DNA of 64,000 nt, taken from positions 81,289,785 to 81,353,784 of the forward strand of contig CM048555.1 of the NCBI GenBank assembly GCA_026413225.1, read 5' to 3'. Positions within the stretch are counted from its first letter, which is position 1. Each line of letters opens with the position of its first letter. Below the pieces are notes generated by a model that worked only from the letters and a program-made list of their open reading frames with translations, searched no databases and was not told the origin of the DNA. The stretch is from Otis tarda (lineage: Eukaryota; Chordata; Aves; Otidiformes; Otididae). Positions 38,699 through 50,903 of this stretch are shown here, piece by piece. The position numbers and the translations under genes are program-made.

Positions 38699-39082
38699 TG
38701 GGGCTGTTCAGCCTGGAGAAGAGGAGGCTCCGGGGAGACCTGAGAGCGGCTCCCAGTGCCCAAAGGGGGCTGCAGGAAAGGTGGGGAGAGACTCTTCAGC
38801 AGGGCCTGCTGTGACAGGACGAGGGGTCATGGTTTCAAAATACAGGGAGGCAGATTCAGACTGGATTTAAGGAAAATTTTTTTTACGCTGAGGGTGGTGG
38901 AACACTGGCCCAGGTTGCCCAGAGAGGCGGTGGATGCCCCATCCCTGGAAACATTCCAGGCCAGGTTGGCCGGGGCTCTGAGCAACCTGATGTGGTTGGA
39001 GATGTCCCTGCTCCTGGCAGGGGGGTTGGACTGGGTGGGCTTTGACAGTCCCTTCCCACCCAAACCGTTCTGTGATTCTATG
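38699..39082 (+). mobile_element. CR1 LINE 3' fragment, GC-rich young group
   Basis: Starts at ttggggctgttcagcctgga and ends ccgttctgtgattctatg. It has GATGTGG at the diagnostic site. The frame keeps [20 protein letters not shown] at its start. Confidence 0.93.
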
Positions 39083-40099
39083 CGGGATGGGATGCTCCCG
39101 CACCGTGTGTTGCTGCTCTGTCTGTCTCCGTAGCTTCCTTCACTCTTTCAGCTCTAACCAAGAACCTCTGTAGTGCCACAGATCTGGTTTCTTCGCATGG
39201 AGGGGATTCTTTAACAGGTCCGGTTCCACGTTTTTTTTTTTTTTGGATTTAACAAAATCTCCTGTTTTCCCTTTCCAGCCCATAACTTCTGCACTCCCCT
39301 GCTCGAAGCTGTTGCTTTAGATGAGGACCGCTCGCCCCGGGCTCTTTGGGCAGTGTTGGTTGAGGCTTGCGTACCCTCATCCAGCTAGAGACTTCTCTCC
39401 TCTTCATCCTACCTCCTTTTTAGCACGAATGCCTCTTAAGCGTAATTAAAAATATATAAAATAAACATGTTTCCCAGGCCTGTCCATCGGCCCCTTTCAT
39501 CTTTCTCCCCTTTCTTCCACCACATGTCAACAGAACACTCCCCTCCTCTCTGGATTTTGGGGGAGAAGGAGCGTTGCCTTCGCTTTATGCCTTGGCCAAC
39601 AAGCTTAATATTTTGTTGGCTTGAACATATCCAAAGGACACAAGCTTCTTGTATGCAAATTTCTTCTCTGATCTTTCCTCCCTCCCTCCGTCCCACCCTT
39701 CCAAAACGCATTTCCTTGTCCCGGTGCAAGGCTCGCTGTGTTGTTGAAAGGTGCTGGAGTCTGTGTGGCGTGGGGTTTTGAAGGAAAAAAAAAAAATTGT
39801 GCTTTTGAAGAAAGCTAACTAGAAATCTACAGAATAAGATTTTTTAAATTATTATTTTTTCCCCCCTGTTGCATAAGTATCAGAACAGCTTGTGCTGGGA
39901 TGCTTGAATTTGTGTTTAAGCCTATGGTCAAAATTAAATCTCTGCTGAGCTGGCTGCCAGAGGGACAAACGCTGCCGTGTCGTTTCCTAGGGGAGGGTAA
40001 ATGGGGTGAGAACCAGGTTAAACGAAGTTTTCCTGCTTCAGGAATATTTAAAAAATTGAAATATGGTCAGATATAGGCAGATGCCAATAATTAAGGTAG

Positions 40100-40316
40100 T
40101 TGTAGGAACAAATTTTTTGTGCTGAGGGTGGTGGAGCACTGTCCCAGGTTGCCCAGAGAGGCGGTGGATGCCCCATCCCTGGAAACATTCCAGGCCAGGT
40201 TGACCGGGGCTCTGAGCAACCTGATGTGGTTGGAGATGTCCCTGCTCCTGGCAGGGGGGTTGGACTGGGTGGGCTTTGACGCTCCCTTCCCACCCAAACC
40301 ATGCCATGATTCTATG
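40100..40316 (+). mobile_element. CR1 LINE 3' fragment just upstream of EXOC6B exon
   Basis: Starts near gtaggaacaaattttttgtg, continues ctgagggtggtggagcactg, and ends ccatgccatgattctatg. The end lies about 135 bp upstream of the 40451 exon, between the exon and most of its intron. Confidence 0.93.
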
Positions 40317-40450
40317 TCAGGCACCTGAAATCCTGGTGTTGCTCTGTTGAACCTTCAGGCACTGGAGTTGCACTGGCCCATCGGTGATGTGTTGGAGTTG
40401 TGTTTACCTCTCTGTGTTCCGCGTGTTTCACACTGATCTCCTGCTTTTAG

Positions 40451-40519
40451 GTGCCTGGGGCCCAGGACCTGGTGGACTTCTCGCCGGTGTACCGATGCCT
40501 GCACATATACTCCGTCCTG
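40451..40519 (+). CDS. EXOC6B: EXOC6B internal coding exon (23 codons, phase 0-0)
   Basis: This short exon encodes VPGAQDLVDFSPVYRCLHIYSVL, a highly conserved Sec15 stretch at the start of the structured helical part that follows the acidic linker. The sequence appears identical to human EXOC6B as I remember it. EXOC6 reads TVQDLVDFSPVYRCLHIYSVL here, so the VPGA start favours EXOC6B. The acceptor is ctgcttttag and the donor is CTG|gtgagtaag at 40520. The exon is 69 nt, so skipping it would keep the frame. The next expected residues (GARETFENYY) are not encoded anywhere I could find downstream, so the following exon should lie beyond the window. A + strand CR1 fragment ends only about 135 bp upstream of the acceptor. 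Confidence 0.94.
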
Positions 40520-42289
40520 GTGAGTAAGCTGGGCCGCCCGCGGGGCCGGTGCTGACACTGAGCAGTTGGAGATGACAATGGGGTGCTGCTCCTTCCGTCA
40601 ACGCTGCTGGAAGGAGGCAGTTGCAGAACATTTATTCATGTTCGCCTTGGTAGGAAGTGCGTTACCTGAAGTAGAAAGTAGGCCAGTGTTGGATGGATTT
40701 GGGTGAAAACCACACAGTTACCTCACGCGGGCCACAGGAATAGAAAGGGATGTTCTCTCCAACTGCTGCAGACCCTGGGTTTTTAACATACATATTTCTT
40801 GGTTGTACAGTTTTCCTCCAAAAATTCTTCTTTGACCACAGCAGCTTCATTATTCAGTGCGAACGGAGGAGTTGCAGGGGAAAATTGGTTTGCAGTGTGT
40901 TTGCTGTGCTTGGGAGAGCTTTGCTGCTCTGCAGACGTCGTTTGATGGGAGCAGATTTGCTGCCATCCCACCCAATCCACCGTTGGCCTCTTTCGCTCCC
41001 GGTTTCCTGTTGGTTAGGCTTTGGCGTGCACTGAAAGATTCGGCCAGGCTGGACCTGTCCTGCGGTGGTGTTTGGTTATTGGTTAAAACGTGTTGCTCTG
41101 AACCGTGCCGTGTTCTCAAGAACTTGTCAAGAGAGCTCCCATCTCTGCAGACGTCGGCTGCTGGCTGATTTGCCTTTTCTCCTAGGCATTATGAATGTGT
41201 AAAGTATTGATTTTTACATTTTTTTTTTCCTTATTTATTTATAACGAGGGCAGGTAAGATGCCCTTTGCAGCTTACCCGTGAACTTTTAATTCCTACGAT
41301 GCCTCCAGCAGCGTGCAGGCCGCGCGCCTGTGGCCCTGAAGGCCTGGTGTTGTGCGCGTCCGTTCTTTCGCGCCCTTCGGCGAGAGGGAGCTTTCGGAGG
41401 GCTCTTGGCCTGCGGTTGAGCGATCCGAAGCCCAGGCAGCAGATGAAAAGAGCGCTCTGTTCGCAGCTTTCCTCCCTTTCCACGCCGGAGCCAGGCTTGA
41501 GAGAGAGTTGTTTTCAAGGCGGTTCCAAAGCTGGTTCCTCCAGCGATACGTAGAAGTGAATTTGCGAAAGGGAAAGAATTGTGATAAAAAACATTTCTGT
41601 AAAAATCTTTCTGTGCCCTCATCTGTTAATAATTATGCAATTTGGCTACGTGGCCCTGATATTTTATTGGAATGAGAGAGTTCACCTACCCCAAATGTGT
41701 TACTCTGTTTATCTTGGAGAACAACCTCCTCCTCCGAGCCAGCGCGGGGAGTGTGCTAATTGAAGATTACAACCGCTCTGAACTGCTTTGTGGGTTTCAA
41801 AGTGTCACTTGATTTGGAGAAACTTCAGTGAAGAGTATGCGTAACGAAAACAGGCCCAGGAATCCTGTTTGTGTGGCTCACGTACGTGCGTTTAATGCAA
41901 GGGTGTTTTATTTAATTGCGTATTTATACATAAAGCTGGTCTGAGAGGGATGAAGAGCTTTCGCTGGTGGATGTAACAGTTTTGTGCTTTTGAAATTATC
42001 TCATTTCTACTCTGGGGCTTTGTTGTTGTCTCGTCGCTTTGCTTTTTAATCTGAAGTAGCAATTGGTCCTTTGAAGCCTATTAAGGAGCCTTGGCTGCTG
42101 GGAGCCAGGTTTCGTGGCCAGCGCTCTGTGGTGGATCTGGATGGGGTTGTCTTCTGCTGGAGGTGGGAACAGTGCAGCGGGGTTGGTGATGGTGAGGTTA
42201 GGCCTGGCTCAGAGGTGTCATGCCGATGGGTTAGCGTTCTCTGTCCCCATCCTGAGTGGAGATCATTCGGGCCTTCTCCCCCTACTCAT

Positions 42290-42590
42290 GCAATCATGGA
42301 ATGGCTTGGGGTGGAAGGGACCCCTAAAGGCCACCCAGCCCAACCCCCCTGCAAGGAGCAGGGACATCTCCAACCAGATCAGGTTGCTCAGAGCCCCGGC
42401 CAACCTGGCCTGGAATGTTTCCAGGGATGGGGCATCCACCGCCTCTCTGGGCAACCTGGGCCAGTGTTCCACCACCCTCAGCGTACAAAATTTTTCCTTA
42501 TGTCCAGTCTAAATCTACCTCCTATTTTAAAACCATGACCCCTCGTCCTATTGCAACAGGCTCTGCTGAAGAGGTTCTCCCTGTTTTTCT
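42290..42590 (-). mobile_element. CR1 LINE 3' fragment, GC-rich group
   Basis: The tail is gcaatcatggaatggcttgg. The CAGATC diagnostic type has gcaaggagcagggacatctc. It becomes unrecognisable after gctgaagaggttctccctg near 42590. Confidence 0.9.
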
Positions 42591-44400
42591 CACCCCTTTC
42601 CTATTTCAGCCAAATTCCCCAGTAATGAGGAAAAATCCGTACTGCAGAGCTCTGAGGAAGGTGTCTTGGTGAAACAGGAGCAAGAGAAAAAGGTAACCAA
42701 CGGCCGTAAAGGCTCCTGAAGAGAAGATTGCCCTTTTCCTGACCTGTGATTGAATCCTGCCCGGGCTTTCTAGGCCCAGCTTGGGTTGAACAATGTCAGA
42801 GATCCAGCAAGCATCGAGGGAAACGGCCACATCAGCGTCAGGCGGAAGGATCATAATGTAATAGTTACCAAAAAATCCTAATATTTGTCATTTACAATAG
42901 CGTTATCTAAATGCTTGGCCTGCAGTTAAAAAGGCCCACGTTGAATAAACATTGAGATATTTATTATTTTTAGTGAAATCGACCTTCCAGTCACCTCGGT
43001 TTTATGGCCGTGCTGCTTATAAATTCCCAAAGGATTATTTGAAAAATCCTACTCATATCTGGCAGCCTTATCAGCAGGGCAGAAGTTCACATATTGTAAC
43101 GGGAGGTCAGCCTTCGGTCATGGTCTTACGGAGGGGGCCGGGCACCTGTAAATCCTTCCTTCAGCAACCAAGGCGAAGTACAATATCAAACGGGCACGGA
43201 GACTTTTCCAGGAAACGCTGAACTTTCTCAGGAAGGGCAGAGGAGGGGGAAAGAAAGTGAAGGAAGGTCAGGCGGGGGTTAATTGAGAGTTGGACCTTGG
43301 CGCGGTGACTGCGGGGAGGACAGGCTCTGGTGGGATGCTTTATGGGACTATTCATCGGCGACTCCTTTTCTTGTGAGAAACTGAGGGTGTCTTGAGGAAG
43401 AAGTGGGCGTAGGGGAGGCTTTGAGAATCAGCAGATACCGAACAAAACAGCACAGGAGCGTGTTTGTGTGTTGTGCACGGATGACCCTTGTTTGCTCAAA
43501 TAACCCTTGGATTTAGTGGTTTGGATTTGTGTCCCTGAGCGGTGCCGGGAACCGCGGGTCCTTACCCTGCCCGTCGTTTCTGCACGCAGCGGACATTCTC
43601 TGAATGACACGAAAAAAGGCTTTTCAGCTGCCAGGTTTGGTTTCAAGGCGGTACGAATCGGCAGCCACTGAACGGCCTCGGTGTGCCGGTGGGAATCCTG
43701 GTAATATTAGATAATATTAAATGAACGTACACCGTCCTTTTCCCGGCAAAATTTAAAAAAAGATGAGCTGGAACCACGGATACGGTGGTTCTTCACGTGC
43801 CGGGAGCATCGTATCAACGGGTTACGGCGTGGAGCCGGCGGCAGAGCCAGGCCGTGTGCGTCTTGGGGCCCATCCTGGTCTCCGTGGTCCGTTGGCCAAA
43901 GCCCGCGGCTGGTTTTGGCTGATCCTAAACACTAAACCCCACTCAGTTTCGGCTGGGCAGCGACCCGCTATTTGAGGACGTTCGTCTGCAGCGCGGTTAG
44001 GCCGCTAGCCTGTTGGCATCAGGGATATCTTTTCCTTGAGTTAATGGAGAAGGTTGTTGAAAATAGTAATATTATTATATAAAGAAGAAACAAGAATATT
44101 TCAGCAAAGCGATTTTGCCATTGACGTTTTTATCTTTTATGTTGTCTTTGACCAAAGTTCTATGTAATGCTCCGAGTTACTTTGATCGGTATCCAAAATA
44201 AATTAGGAAAGGTGAGGTTTGGGCCAGATGGTTTATCTGCTGGAGCATCTCAACAGCTGTTGGGTGCCTTGTATTCCAAGGCCAAGACGTAGAATTGCTT
44301 TGCTTTACACAACATAAAATGAAAAGCAGTTTGCGTTTCATGTTTCCCGTAAGCTGTAGCAAGGCAGAAAGCAAAGAGTGAACCAAGAGCAGAAGGGAAT

Positions 44401-44430
44401 TGGGGGGGGGCGGGGGGTGGGGGGAAGGGG
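44401..44430. repeat. G-rich run, possible G-quadruplex
   Basis: G9, C, G6, T, G6, AA, G5 form four long G-runs with very short loops on the + strand. In the EXOC6B pre-mRNA this would also be G-rich. Confidence 0.7.
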
Positions 44431-45282
44431 GCAAAACAAAGAGTGGTTTTGCAGAGAAGATGCTCCCAAGAAGTTGTCTGGAAGGCAGCTGACGGTGATT
44501 TAAGTCCTTCAGCTCCTGCTTCAGCCGGTGCCGGTGCCTGTTAGTACTCATTCAGGGTTTGCCGGAGCTAGGTGGGTTGTTTTTTTTTTTTTTTTTTAGC
44601 TTTATGCTAATTGGTTACCAATTACTTTGAGGTTCTTAACATCTTCGTGAAGACACTGGTATCGACACTCCCAGCTCTTTGATCCCAGCTACAAAGGGGT
44701 CATTTTAGGGTAAAGAACAAGTGTCCAAAAAAAAAAAAAAAAAAAAAGAAAAAGAGAAAAAGCAGATTCTGATGTAAAAACAGACTTAGAGCTGTAGCTG
44801 CCTCCTGGCTGATGGAGTATTTCTGGAGAAGCCCGGAGCTGGATAATTTAGATAAATAGCAGTTGTCGGGGATTTGCTATAAATTTGTCGTATCTCGCTC
44901 CTGACGTTTTTATCTGCCGCACTGCTGCTTCCCCAAAGCCTCTCCAGCCCTAACGCTGCTTTGATGCACAAAATACATTAGGAAAGGTTAAAAAAAAAAT
45001 AAAAATAATTAAAAGCCCCTCCACTTCACTAGAAATAACCAACGTAGAAATGTCTTTAAATTCCCGTATTGGAATGTGTGTGTTATGCACAGACTGTATC
45101 CACTGGGAACATTTCTGTTGCCTATTTTGGTGAAGAATTTAATGTTTTATCTCTCTTAGCTGTGCGGAGCCAGCACGGCCTTGGGCGGAAAACAAAGGTT
45201 TGTTTTTGCGTATCGCTAGCGTGGCCGCGTTTGGATGGCAGAGGCTGCGCGGGGGCTCACTGGCTCAGGGACTCGAGGTGAA

Positions 45283-45510
45283 CACAGAATGGTTTGGGTT
45301 GGAAGGGACCTTCAAAGCCCACCCAGCCCAACCCCCCTGCAAGGAGCAGGGACATCTCCAACCAGATCAGGTTGCTCAGAGCCCCGGCCAACCTGGCCTG
45401 GAATGTTTCCAGGGACGGGGCATCCACCGCCTCTCTGGGCAACCTGGGCCAGTGCTCCACCACCCTCAGTGTAAAAAATCTTTTTCCTAATAATTTTTTT
45501 CCTGTATAAC
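45283..45510 (-). mobile_element. CR1 LINE 3' fragment, GC-rich group
   Basis: cagaatggtttgggttggaa at the tail, gcaaggagcagggacatctc, and then truncation after aaaaaatctttttcctaata. CAGATC type. Confidence 0.92.
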
Positions 45511-45633
45511 AGTTTGTCTGAGGATGGGGAAGACCACTTGGGATCTCTAAGCCCAGCAGATTTTGTCTGAACATAGGCGATGTCTCAAATCCGGTGGTGG
45601 ATCGTTAGTCTCCTCCCAGCCCTCCACTTAAGG

Positions 45634-45664
45634 AAAAAAAAAAAAATATATATATATATATATA
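45634..45664. repeat. A13 followed by (TA)n microsatellite
   Basis: Thirteen A's run into about nine TA units. Confidence 0.9.
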
Positions 45665-46279
45665 AAATTTCTCTTAGAAGTGTGCTAGCGATTGTGCCTC
45701 CTGCCTTCATCCTCCTCTCTCCCTCTGTGGGCTGATAGCTTGGCAGGCTGGTTGCTCATCTGCTTGCCCGCGGTGGCCGTGCCGCGGCCGGTCGCTCCTG
45801 CCCCCTCACCGCCTCGCCGAGGGGGCTCCGGCGGCCCCACCAAAATGTTTGTTCTTTGGTGACGGGGCGAAACCAATTGAAGTTCTGCTTTCAAGGGATG
45901 AGAAAGCCTCTTATAGGAACCACAATTCAAATAATGAGAGCTACCCAACCCTCTCTTTCATATGAAACCATCTCTTTTTTCTCTTTGTAACATCAGTTGT
46001 TTCTTTTATTTGATACTGGAACACAAACCTTACCGTGGAAAGTCTGTGGTTTATTTTATATTTTTTATTTTTTATTTTTGAGATCAGGGTTGTAAAGCTT
46101 TCCCTTGGTGTCCTTGAGAACTTCAAAACCGATTTTTTGGGGGGAGGCAGGGAGAGTCGGGGTGGGAGGGAGCAGTGGAAAAAAAAAAAAAACAACAACC
46201 CAACAAATCTCCTTCTCGAAGCCTCCGGTAACTCCTTGTTCATCTCAGACACTTTGCAGGCTGTCCCATCGCCGCGTCC

Positions 46280-46640
46280 TGGCCTATCTCACCGTCTGCT
46301 GACTTGGCTGGCCCGCCGGAGCCTGCCGGAGCGAGATAGCCGTAAACACCGCCCGGAGATCAGAGGGGAGGGCTGGGGGCCAGCCGCTTTGTGCGCCGGG
46401 TTGATAAGGGCGCAGGAAAAGCCATTAGAGCGAAGCGGTGTCAGTGACCCGCGATAACCGCCCCGTCCTACGTGCTAATGGAGCCCGGGCAGCGCGTCCG
46501 TCTGCCGTGGCGAGAGATTTGACTTTTGGAATTGTCATATTGCTCTTTTAACCCCCTGACCTTCTTACCCATGAGAAAAGCACTTGGCTCCCATCAAAGG
46601 AGCAGCAAAGAAATCAGTGTTCGTTCGAAGCTGGCTAGAT
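46280..46640. promoter_or_regulatory. CpG-rich candidate regulatory stretch
   Basis: CpG-rich in its first half (gcccgccggagcctgccgga), with motif-like words in the second: gttgataagggc (GATA-like), gtgctaatggagc (homeobox-like), cccatcaaaggagc (TCF/LEF-like). It is unique sequence. The regulatory reading is inference only. Confidence 0.22.
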
Positions 46641-46690
46641 AGGATCACAGGCAGCCGTGATTCTTAAAATATACAGCTTGGAAAACAGAG

Positions 46691-46708
46691 GGGGGGGGGG
46701 GAGGGAGG
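46691..46708. repeat. Poly-G/purine run
   Basis: About twelve consecutive G's, followed by agggagg. Confidence 0.85.
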
Positions 46709-46935
46709 TTTACTACAATAGCCCGGACACAGACTGCTTGTCACCTGAGGTCAGGACCAGCCCTGCTTTCCCAGGGCTTTGCAGAACTGAAAATGTGCCG
46801 ATATTTGACATTTAATCCGGATTTTGTCGTGATTCACCCGGTCCCGTTCCCTGCTCTTGGTGGCTGAAGAAAGAGGCTGGCTCGTAGTCCTGACCGTAGG
46901 AAGCACCTTGGGTCGGAGCAGTATTTCACCGAGCT

Positions 46936-48130
46936 GTTCAGCATGGATGGGACTTCAGGAGGCCTCTGGTCCGACCTCCTGCTGAAAGTAGAGGCAGCTC
47001 TGAGATCAGACCAGGTTGCTCAGGGCTTTACCCTGTCTGGTCTTGAACATCTCCAAGGACCAAGGCTGCAGAACCTCTCAGGGCAGCTTATTCTGCTCCG
47101 TAACCTCCTCGTAGGTGTTAGGTCCACCTGAAGCAGTCACTCCTCCAGAGCGAACGAGCTCTTCTAACCTCCCGCTGTGGGGCAAGTGCTCCAGCCCCAA
47201 CCATCTTGGTGGCCTCCAGTGAACTCGCTCCGGTTGATCGGTGTCTTTCCTGTATTTGGGAGGCCCAAAACTGGATGCGGTGTATAGATATGTCTTCACG
47301 AGCGCTGCGGAGAGGGGGATAATCGCTTCCCTCAATCTACTGGCTTGGCTCCTGTTCATACAGCCTGGGAGGCTGTTGGCCGCCTCCGCTGCCAGGGCAG
47401 GCGGCTGGCCCGCGTTCAGCTTGCCGTCTGCCAAGGCTCTTGGTCCTTATCCACAGAGCTGCTCCCGGGGCAGACGGTCCCCAGTTTGTGGTGTTGTAAG
47501 AGGTTCCTCCTTCCCAGGTGCAGGGAAGGTGTTTCTCCTCGCTTGTTTTCGTCAGGTTCCTGTCAGCCCGTTCCTCCAGCGTGTCGAGATCCTCTGGATG
47601 GTGGCCCTGCTCTTGAGTGTGTTGGCTTTTCCCCTCCAGTTTGGTGTCATCTGCAAAGCGCATGACACTGTGCTCTCTTGCCTCCTCCAAGTCATTGGTG
47701 AAGGTGAAGCAGGACAGACCCCACTGTGGGTTCCCCACTTGTGTTGGGTGCAATTTGTTAATCACGACCCCCTGAACCTGACCACCCCACTGGTTATTTA
47801 CCCATCCAGCTGATCGCTCATCCAGACCGTGACGTCTGGATTTAGGTACGGGGTCAAAAGCCTCGCTCAAGTCAATGACACCCACTGTTTTCCCCTCATC
47901 CGTAAATTCTGTCATCCTGTTGTAGAAGGCAATCAGGTGATCAACATAACTTCATGTTAAATTTTTGCTGGTTGTCCCCAGTCCCCTTCTCCATATTCCT
48001 GGAAACGTGACCCAGGAGGACTTAGCTCATGACTTCCCCAGGGAATGAAGCGAGGCTGAGTGCGCTGTTGTTCCTCCGGTCATTTTTTCAGCCTTTGTTG
48101 CAACATTTACCTTTTCCCAGTTGTTGGAAG
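46936..48130 (-). mobile_element. Old CR1 LINE, 3' end plus part of RT region
   Basis: About 1.2 kb and the most diverged of the long copies. The 3' end is near 46936 (atgggacttcaggaggcctc, then tggtccgacctcctgctg). Going 5' on the minus strand, the ORF2 remnants include RFADDTKLEGKSQ (RT motif C region), LDTLEERADRNLTK, and VIDLSEAFDPVPK (motif A region), in several broken frames. Flanking blocks (gtagaaggcaatcaggtgat; gcatctc near 48130) follow the order of other CR1 copies. The 5' limit is approximate. Confidence 0.85.
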
Positions 48131-48569
48131 CATCTCTTTTTTTTAATAGTATTTTAAATACTGTAGGGTTTTTGGTTCTAGGAAGCTCGAAGATCAGGAC
48201 TGATTTTGTTACAAGATGTTCACCTTGAGTGGTGCAGAGCACAGGCCAACTGAAGGACCCTAAAGATCAACACCACTGTTGGTATTGTTGAAGTATGGGA
48301 AGGCTTTTGCTAAGATTTGCTCCGTTTCCGGGCGTTCGGGCTCAGAAGGGTCCTGGGAATGTTTGGAAAATGCCTCTGCTACCCAAGAGAACTTTGTGGT
48401 GGTGTCCAGAAGCAGTGATATCTCAAAAATAACAAGTGATAGAGACGGAAGTGCACTGATTTGGAAAGAATTTCCCTGAACAACATTGAGTTTTCTAAGG
48501 TAAAACTGAGTTTAACGGAAAGGAAATCTCTTACAGGCATTCCTGTTCTCTTCTCATCCTCTGGTTGTA

Positions 48570-48995
48570 GACTCATTTAGACTGGAAGAGATTCACGGAG
48601 GACTTTGGTCCAACCCTCCACTCAGGGCTAAATGTGAAGTATCGGGGATCTCGGAGCCAGTTGAGTTTTGAGGACACGCAGGCATGGAGACCGCCCAGCC
48701 TCTTTGGGTCCCTGTTCCGGTGTCTGACCCCCCTCCCTGTACGACTTTTCTCCTGTTAAAGTGATTAGAATCTATCTTTTTGCATTTTTTTTTTCTGTTG
48801 CCTCTCCTTTTCTTGTGGGTTTCCAAGGGGAGCCTGGCTCCATCTGCCCTCTAATGCTCCATTAGATATGGTTCCTCACCCTTCTCCTTCCTCACCTTTC
48901 CTCACGTGTCCTGTGCCCAGCTCCCTCAGATACCTTGGTGGTCACTGCTGGCCTTGCTTCAGTGTCTGGTACACCAGTATCTCTCCAGCTGCTCT
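48570..48995 (-). mobile_element. Old CR1 LINE 3' fragment
   Basis: The + strand shows tagactggaagagattcacg, actttggtccaaccctccac, tcagggctaaatgtgaag, gtccctgttccggtgtctga and cttggtggtcactgctggcc in the order of an old CR1 3' region. It is strongly diverged and 5'-truncated. Confidence 0.75.
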
Positions 48996-49639
48996 TTTGC
49001 CCCTTTAAAGCCTTTTTTTTATTGCAACTGGATCATGAAAGACACCGGTCCGCTGGACTGATACCAGATTCAATATTTAGGACTTATTTTTGCTCCTAAA
49101 AATAAATAAATGGCACTGTGCTGGTTCATAGTGACGTGTGAAAGATACTACACCGGAAGGCTAGACCCAAATTTGACCCCGCTGAAGCCGTTCCGGTTTT
49201 TCTCAACTGTCCCTAAAATTGGAGGGAGAGCGGAGTCCCAGCAACCCCTGTTAGAAGTGACCGGTCTTGCCTGTGGGCTGCCCATCGCACCGTGGCCTCT
49301 GGGCTCCCTGCGTGGAAACAGCTGAAGAGTAAGAGTAAGGATAGGCCTGGAAGTTGGGAGATGAAGTTGTTAAGTATTTTGGTCACCCAGTTTGAAGGTG
49401 GATCTCGGTAGAGTGTGTGTCCGAGGTGGGCTCTCCAGGACTGCTGGAAAAAGGGACGTTAGGTCCTTCTGCGTGCGGACTGTGGAGCTGCTCGTGTGAC
49501 CCACGCTGCGTATTTGGTGCGTGAATTAACCCCAGGGGAATTGTCATGTGCTGACCAGAAACTTCATGTTTTATTTTGGTTTTTTTTTTTTTTTTTAATA
49601 AAGAGGAGTGTGTTTGTGGGGGAGGAGGAGGCTGTAACA

Positions 49640-49960
49640 TAACAAGCCACCGTGTTTTACGCGTCTCAGAAAACGGCCGGGTGCACAGCTGCGGCCGCTC
49701 TCTTCCTGCTCTGTGCGTTGTTTCTCATCCTAAAGGCCTGTACGCGGCGTAGCTGGGAAATGATTGCCATCCTGTTTTCAATCAACCCCTTTTTTATGGA
49801 GGGTCTCGAGTCGGCTGGGCATTCATTCTCCATCTGTTTACAAATATTTGCGCAGGAAAGGGTGAGCAATGTTCAGGACGGGCTTCTGACGCATATGCCC
49901 CCTCTTTCGGGCCTTTGTTCAGGAAAACGGGGAAACAAGGCCCTTGTTGTACAATGCACA
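49640..49960. promoter_or_regulatory. Candidate conserved regulatory stretch (motif-based)
   Basis: Unique sequence with ctgtttacaaatatttgcgc (a strong FOX-type TGTTTAC core), gttttcaatcaacccc and gggaaatgattgcc. There is also an E-box-like cagctg. Motif density only. Confidence 0.22.
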
Positions 49961-50789
49961 AACGCCGCCCTCGCATTCCAGGAGAGCGGGGCAGCCGTGG
50001 TCTTGCGGTGGGAAGATGGGAAGCACGCAGCCCACCATCCCGACACAAAAAAAATGCTTCAGCCCAGAGATGGACAGGCAAGCGCGGGTCGTGTTTTATG
50101 AAGGATGATGGAAAAGCTCAAATTCAGGGGGTTGGAAATTGCTGTAGAGAAAAGCAGGGATGTGTGCAGCGTGTTCAGAAGGTGAGCGTTGGTTGCCCTC
50201 AGAGAGGTTTTCCTTGCTCCCCTCAATCCCTCGGAACAAGAGGTTTGACTCCTAGGAAGGTGTCTCATCTCTTTTAGCGTTGGAAGCTGGTACCTGGATG
50301 TCTGGGTGACTTCCGATCTTCTGGTCTCCTCGCTTTGCGAGGACGCGTCGCCTGCTCACACCGAGCAACCCACACGAGCTGGTATGGGAGCAGGGATTTG
50401 TCTCTTACCTTTCAATCTTCTTTCCTGGCTTCCCTCAGCCATGGTGGTTGTACGGTGTTGAAACGCCTTGGAGTCCTTCAGGATGAAAAATTGGAGGGAA
50501 TAACGTTGTCCAAAATGTTGTGCCTGTTCCTTCTTGCAATTGTTTCAAATATTAACCAAAGGACATACCTGGAACTATAGAGCAGGCTCTTTTTTGTAGT
50601 AATAGCTTGGGTGTGCCGCAGTTTCCTACAGCTGCTGCTGGTTGGGAAGCCTCAGAATTTCTGTGTAGACCCTAAACGGGTGCACGTTGACTCGCACGGG
50701 TGGCCACACATCTAGATGTTATTGCCCTCTAGGGAGGCTGCTGTTGCGTCCATCTTCCCAACATCACGGACAGCGGTTGGAGGAGGCCT

Positions 50790-50903
50790 ATGGAGATCAC
50801 CCTGTCCAGCGTCCCACAGAAGCAGGGTCAGCTGGTCAACCCCAGGGCATACTGGTGCCTGGAGCTGTTCCTCTCCGGGGGCAGGACTTGGCATTTGTTG
50901 AAC
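50790..50903 (-). mobile_element. Old CR1 fragment, left part of interrupted copy
   Basis: ctggtcaaccccagggcata, then ctggtgcctggagctgttcc, then ggacttggcatttgttgaac follow the CR1 RT-region antisense order (GTGCATGGGGTTATTCC, CAGGACTCTGCATTTG, TTGAACTTCATGAGG). The block stops exactly where a + strand CR1 begins and resumes at 51201. The left limit is uncertain. Part of 50790-50830 also resembles a CR1 3' tail. Confidence 0.7.

Larger units (their letters stand above)
31659..40450 (+). other. EXOC6B: EXOC6B intron between the two visible exons
   Basis: This 8.8-kb intron has GT (gtaactg) and AG (cttttag) ends. It contains the possible terminal exon at 32597-32725, a CpG-rich patch at 32880-33190, five CR1 fragments or related inserts and a solo LTR. 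I recognise nothing in 31659-32596, 34371-35984, 36463-38340 (apart from a TG microsatellite at 37682), or 39083-40099. The stretch 34790-35010 has a diverged, repeat-like look that I could not assign. Confidence 0.9.

Noticed and set aside
47241-47915. About 190-aa frames on both strands
   Set aside because: This is the RT region of an old CR1, not a host gene.
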